IMG/VR virus record: IMGVR_UViG_3300033141_003726
Coordinates: 1-64,000 of that record
Length of the DNA: 64,000 nt
Reading direction: 5' to 3' (one strand)
Source of the DNA: a virus
How positions within the stretch are numbered: the first letter of the stretch is position 1; each line of letters opens with the position of its first letter. A program made the translations under genes and the position numbers. The notes beneath the pieces were generated by a model. That model ran no database searches. It worked only from the letters and a program-made list of their open reading frames with translations, and was not told the DNA's origin. Of this stretch, positions 61,125-64,000 are shown in pieces.

Positions 61125-61863
61125 AATAAAAATACCCGAGGGAAAAAAAGTAACTATAAATAAAAATGGAGAACCTTTACTTCCTAATACTCCACTTATC
61201 TTAGACGATGACGTAACCATTTCATTATCATCTTCTTTTTCTCCATTTTTAGGAGCTTTATTTTCATCTCCATCTACTAAAACAGCAAAAATAATTAGTT
61301 CATTAGGCGCAATTATAGCTAGAAAATTTGGAGAAGAAAGGGGAGTGTCAACTCAATTAAAACAATTTGGAATTCAAACTTGGGACTCCACTGATCCTAT
61401 ATCTTTAAATTTAACTTTTTCTTTTTTTAGAGGATTAAGAGGGCTTTATGATGCTAAGAAGGAAGTATACGACCCGATTATGACTTTATGTGAGTTGCCC
61501 TTGCCTTCCTTGGGTGTCTTAGATAGTGTATTAACCGCTCCTGGTCCAACTGGTGCAGAAGCAGTAGAAGAGGTGGCTTCTTTATTGAGTGAAGAGGCTA
61601 AGGCAGCGTTATCCGACCTTACAAATTATTATTCTATAAGAATAGGAAATATAATCTCGATTTCAGGAATAGTTATACTTAAAGCAGAGCCCACTTTTAC
61701 AAGCGAATGTGATGAAAGGGGATATCCCATTTGGGGGCAGATAAACTTAGATATAAATTCAATAGAAACCGCTACTGTAGATTTATTAAGAGAAGGCGCT
61801 TCTCCTGTAGATAAGATCTCTCCCGAACCAAAGTATACGCCTCCGCCTTTAAGCGGGCCTTAA
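61114..61863 (+). CDS. Baseplate/tube-cap protein (gp48/gp54-like position)
   Basis: 249 residues, overlapping the tape-measure end by 11 bases. N-terminal IKIPEGKKVTINKNGEPLLP, central ISLNLTFSFFRGLRGLYDAK and DPIMTLCELPLPSLG, and C-terminal SIRIGNIISISGIVILKAEP then GYPIWGQINLDINSIETATV, a pattern of tube-like baseplate proteins that link hub and tube. I assign it by pattern and place, not by clear homology. Confidence 0.72.
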   Translation: MAYRIKIPEGKKVTINKNGEPLLPNTPLILDDDVTISLSSSFSPFLGALFSSPSTKTAKIISSLGAIIARKFGEERGVSTQLKQFGIQTWDSTDPISLNLTFSFFRGLRGLYDAKKEVYDPIMTLCELPLPSLGVLDSVLTAPGPTGAEAVEEVASLLSEEAKAALSDLTNYYSIRIGNIISISGIVILKAEPTFTSECDERGYPIWGQINLDINSIETATVDLLREGASPVDKISPEPKYTPPPLSGP

Positions 61864-61887
61864 TCTTTAGAGGAGGGCAATTTAGTA

Positions 61888-62199
61888 ATGTTAACACGTT
61901 ATTCCTTTATGAAAAGCTCAAATACTTTAGCTTCGGATGGTACTTATTATCCCGATCCCTTAACTTTCTCTACTCAAAAATTTAGATTTACTGAATACGG
62001 TGTAGATTATTCTTTAATTGATATTGATATATCCAGATTTGATATATTAATAAGCAAAGTTTATAATAATCAAAGATACAAAGATTTAATACTCGATATT
62101 AATAATATCGATTATATTTGGAATCAAGAAATAGGACGAACAATAATTTTTCCTACTAAATCTGATTTAGAAAGGTTTATCGAAGATTTTATAGAATAA
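61888..62199 (+). CDS. Small baseplate protein (gp53/wedge-like candidate)
   Basis: 103 residues with gaggagg upstream. RYSFMKSSNTLASDGTYYPD and IDYIWNQEIGRTIIFPTKSD suggest a small baseplate component; LysM-containing gp53-type proteins occupy this slot in other myoviruses. The stop overlaps the next ATG (TAATG). Confidence 0.65.
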   Translation: MLTRYSFMKSSNTLASDGTYYPDPLTFSTQKFRFTEYGVDYSLIDIDISRFDILISKVYNNQRYKDLILDINNIDYIWNQEIGRTIIFPTKSDLERFIEDFIE

Positions 62200-63383
62200 T
62201 GAAATACTACGGATATAATATAAAATTAAAAATTAATAAGAGCGTTGATCTCGATGATCCTAGTCTTTACTCTTTTTCTCTTACAGATAGTATCTTCAAC
62301 TTACTTAATTTCGGCACTATATCGTTCTATGATATAGGCGGACATTTTAGAGAATTTCTAATATTGGAAAACGGCAATGAAGTAAATGTAACTTTTGGTA
62401 GAGGGGAGACAATTAATAAATGTAATTATAATATAAAAAGTAACAGTATAGATAGAACAGAGAGTACAAATAGTATAACAGGAGAAATAAAAACAAAAGT
62501 AGAACATGCTTGGGGATCAGCAGATGAAAAAATAAAAAGCATTGCTTACGATGATACGATATCTAATATAATTTTAAAACTTGCGAATAGCTATCAATTT
62601 AAAAATAAAGATATTACTACAACTCACGATAGAGATATTTGGTATCAACCTTTATTAAATGATATTGATTTTATACAACAACAGTTATTGCCTAATGTGT
62701 ATTCAACTTCAAGTAGCGATACTCCTTTATTTTGTTATACCACATACGATAACAATATTCACCTTATTAGCGCAAAAGAAATGTTTGACAAAAAACCAGT
62801 AAAAGAATTGTTTTTTACTCCTGCATCTTATAAAGAATTTGAAAGCATGATATTTGTTTTAAAACACTGGACTGTTAATTCTGATGATTATGATAATTTG
62901 TTGAATCAAACCATTACTTATATAGATAAAGAGAGCGGTAGTATAATAGAAAAAACAGATAAATTTAAAGATCATTTAATAAATAAAAGCGGTAAGTTAT
63001 TTCACATAGGAGATGATAATCAAGCTAAAGGATACGAAAAATTCTTATATAAAGAAAAAGGGCAAAGAGAAAATATCTATAAAGGACAAATTATTAATAA
63101 ATTAAAAAAGAATTATTTTATAAATGAGTTGATGATTACCTGCCCCTATGATCCTAATTTAAAAGCAGGAGAAACGATAAAGTTAAATATTTTTTTATCT
63201 GGGGAGGGAAAGAATCCTGTAAGATCAAAAAGACTCAGTGGAAAATATATAATTGAAGCTAGCGAACAGATATGGAGTGCACAATTAAAGAAAGCTTTTT
63301 CTAAATTGCTTATTGGAGTACCCTCTAGCGGTACCGATCCTAATATTCCTAGTGATTATAGATATAAAGAACTTTTGGTATAA
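62199..63383 (+). CDS. 27: Baseplate hub protein (T4 gp27-like)
   Basis: 394 residues, close to T4 gp27 (391). N-terminal tube-like domain (SLTDSIFNLLNFGTISFYDI) and a phage-type hub order with IWYQPLLNDIDFIQQQLLPN, FVLKHWTVNSDDYDNLL, and a C-terminal LKAGETIKLNIF followed by GKYIIEASEQIWS, typical of gpD/gp27 hubs that hold the central spike. The spike gene follows four bases later. Confidence 0.82.
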   Translation: MKYYGYNIKLKINKSVDLDDPSLYSFSLTDSIFNLLNFGTISFYDIGGHFREFLILENGNEVNVTFGRGETINKCNYNIKSNSIDRTESTNSITGEIKTKVEHAWGSADEKIKSIAYDDTISNIILKLANSYQFKNKDITTTHDRDIWYQPLLNDIDFIQQQLLPNVYSTSSSDTPLFCYTTYDNNIHLISAKEMFDKKPVKELFFTPASYKEFESMIFVLKHWTVNSDDYDNLLNQTITYIDKESGSIIEKTDKFKDHLINKSGKLFHIGDDNQAKGYEKFLYKEKGQRENIYKGQIINKLKKNYFINELMITCPYDPNLKAGETIKLNIFLSGEGKNPVRSKRLSGKYIIEASEQIWSAQLKKAFSKLLIGVPSSGTDPNIPSDYRYKELLV

Positions 63384-63387
63384 AACT

Positions 63388-64000
63388 ATGTACAATATAA
63401 GATTATACTACGGAAAAGTAGAAGAGAATAACGACCCTGATAAAGAATCAAAAATACAGGTACGATTATTACCTGAGATGAAAGATGTAGCAAAGTCTGA
63501 TTTGCCCTGGGTACGTCCTTTTCTAGTAGAGAATATGACGGAGGAGGCAACATCTCATTGTCCTTTAGAAGAAGGTAGTACAGTTTGGGTATTCTTTTTA
63601 GACGAGTACTTTAAATATGGCTTTTACATTAAAGCAACTTTTTTAGATGATTTATTTGATTATGACTCTGTAAAAAGCGATATTGATTCTATAAGTGATT
63701 TAGACTCTCAATCCTATCCTCAACCGAAGTTTACAAGATATAAAGACGGAACTATAGTATTTCACAATTCTGAGACAGGGGAGACAGGAATTTATCATAA
63801 AAGCGGTTCTTATAATGTAATCGATAAAGATGGAAATGTTTTTTCTTATTCAACCGGAGATATTAAAATTTATAATGATAATGGCTCAATCACAATAGAT
63901 TCTAACGGGGAGATAGAATTAAATAATTCAAATACTTCTACCTTTACTGTTAAGAATGGAAGTTTTGAATTTGATGGCAATGCAAAAAGTTTAGTTAAAT
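63388..64000 (+). CDS. Central spike / gp5-gpV-like baseplate protein, 5' part
   Basis: Open from ATG 63388 to the window edge (204 codons seen). Residues 1-95 look like the OB-fold of spike proteins: IRLYYGKVEENNDPDKESKI, QVRLLPEMKD, LPWVRPFL and GSTVWVFFLDEYFKYGFYIK. After a linker, short repeats with Gly/Asn/Asp turns (YNVIDKDGNVFSYSTGDIKI, SITIDSNGEIELNN) announce a triple-stranded beta-helix needle. Whether a lysozyme domain follows cannot be seen. It pierces the host envelope during contraction. Confidence 0.84.
   Translation, partial: MYNIRLYYGKVEENNDPDKESKIQVRLLPEMKDVAKSDLPWVRPFLVENMTEEATSHCPLEEGSTVWVFFLDEYFKYGFYIKATFLDDLFDYDSVKSDIDSISDLDSQSYPQPKFTRYKDGTIVFHNSETGETGIYHKSGSYNVIDKDGNVFSYSTGDIKIYNDNGSITIDSNGEIELNNSNTSTFTVKNGSFEFDGNAKSLVK

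Noticed and set aside
1-64000. Integrase, repressor, attachment site or insertion sequence
   Set aside because: No recombinase, transposase, repressor-like gene or terminal repeats were seen; gene content fits a lytic T4-like phage.

Overview
The window is a segment of a large, AT-rich, T4-like contractile-tailed phage (myovirus) genome. All genes lie on the + strand, packed with short gaps or 1-10 base overlaps, and no stretch over 300 bases lacks a gene. Evidence for a T4-type virus: Rad50/Mre11-like recombination proteins, Rnl1 and Rnl2 RNA ligases with a T4-type polynucleotide kinase, large terminase, portal, a gp21-like protease fused to a scaffold, a gp23-like capsid protein, tail sheath and tube, tape measure and baseplate proteins. 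Shine-Dalgarno sites are mostly strong (AGGAG/GGAGG). The host cannot be named. One exported protein ending in a beta-rich segment with C-terminal Phe hints at a diderm host, but weakly.

Layout: 1-8.2 kb holds adenine methylases (a tandem pair, the first cut by the window edge), Rnl2, gp46-like ATPase, Pnkp, Rnl1 and small unknowns, one of them split by an A9G12 homopolymer. 8.2-17 kb holds terL, an HU-like protein, a DnaC-like loader, a DnaB-type helicase, a DUF932-like protein, a very short tmRNA-like RNA, a SLOG protein and the gp47-like nuclease. 17-26.4 kb is the head module: portal, protease/scaffold with an internal promoter and start, decoration candidates, major capsid protein, terminator, connector candidates. 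26.4-36.5 kb and 42.3-50.4 kb carry 13 genes or remnants built from one of four N-terminal domains, a solenoid of five-residue W-x-x-G-x units and one shared C-terminal cap. Between these clusters are structural unknowns and an AAA-type ATPase. 50.4-64 kb holds a tyrosine-phosphatase-like protein, possible lysis or exported proteins, and the tail module (sheath, tube, assembly chaperone with a probable +1 frameshift, tape measure, baseplate hub, start of the spike).

Regulation: a motif of core ACTAATATAAT recurs in front of at least 14 genes or gene groups from terL onward, and once inside the protease gene exactly before an internal ribosome site. I read it as the phage late promoter. At several sites it sits inside an inverted repeat that also covers the downstream ribosome-binding site, and at others it abuts the start codon. 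A second dispersed element is a protein module of about 28 residues ending in KGDKI, found in six otherwise different proteins of the structural region.

The most novel items are the roughly 112-nt tmRNA-like RNA without a recognisable tag region, the W-x-x-G modular protein family with signs of mosaic recombination, the KGDKI module, and the promoter/hairpin architecture.
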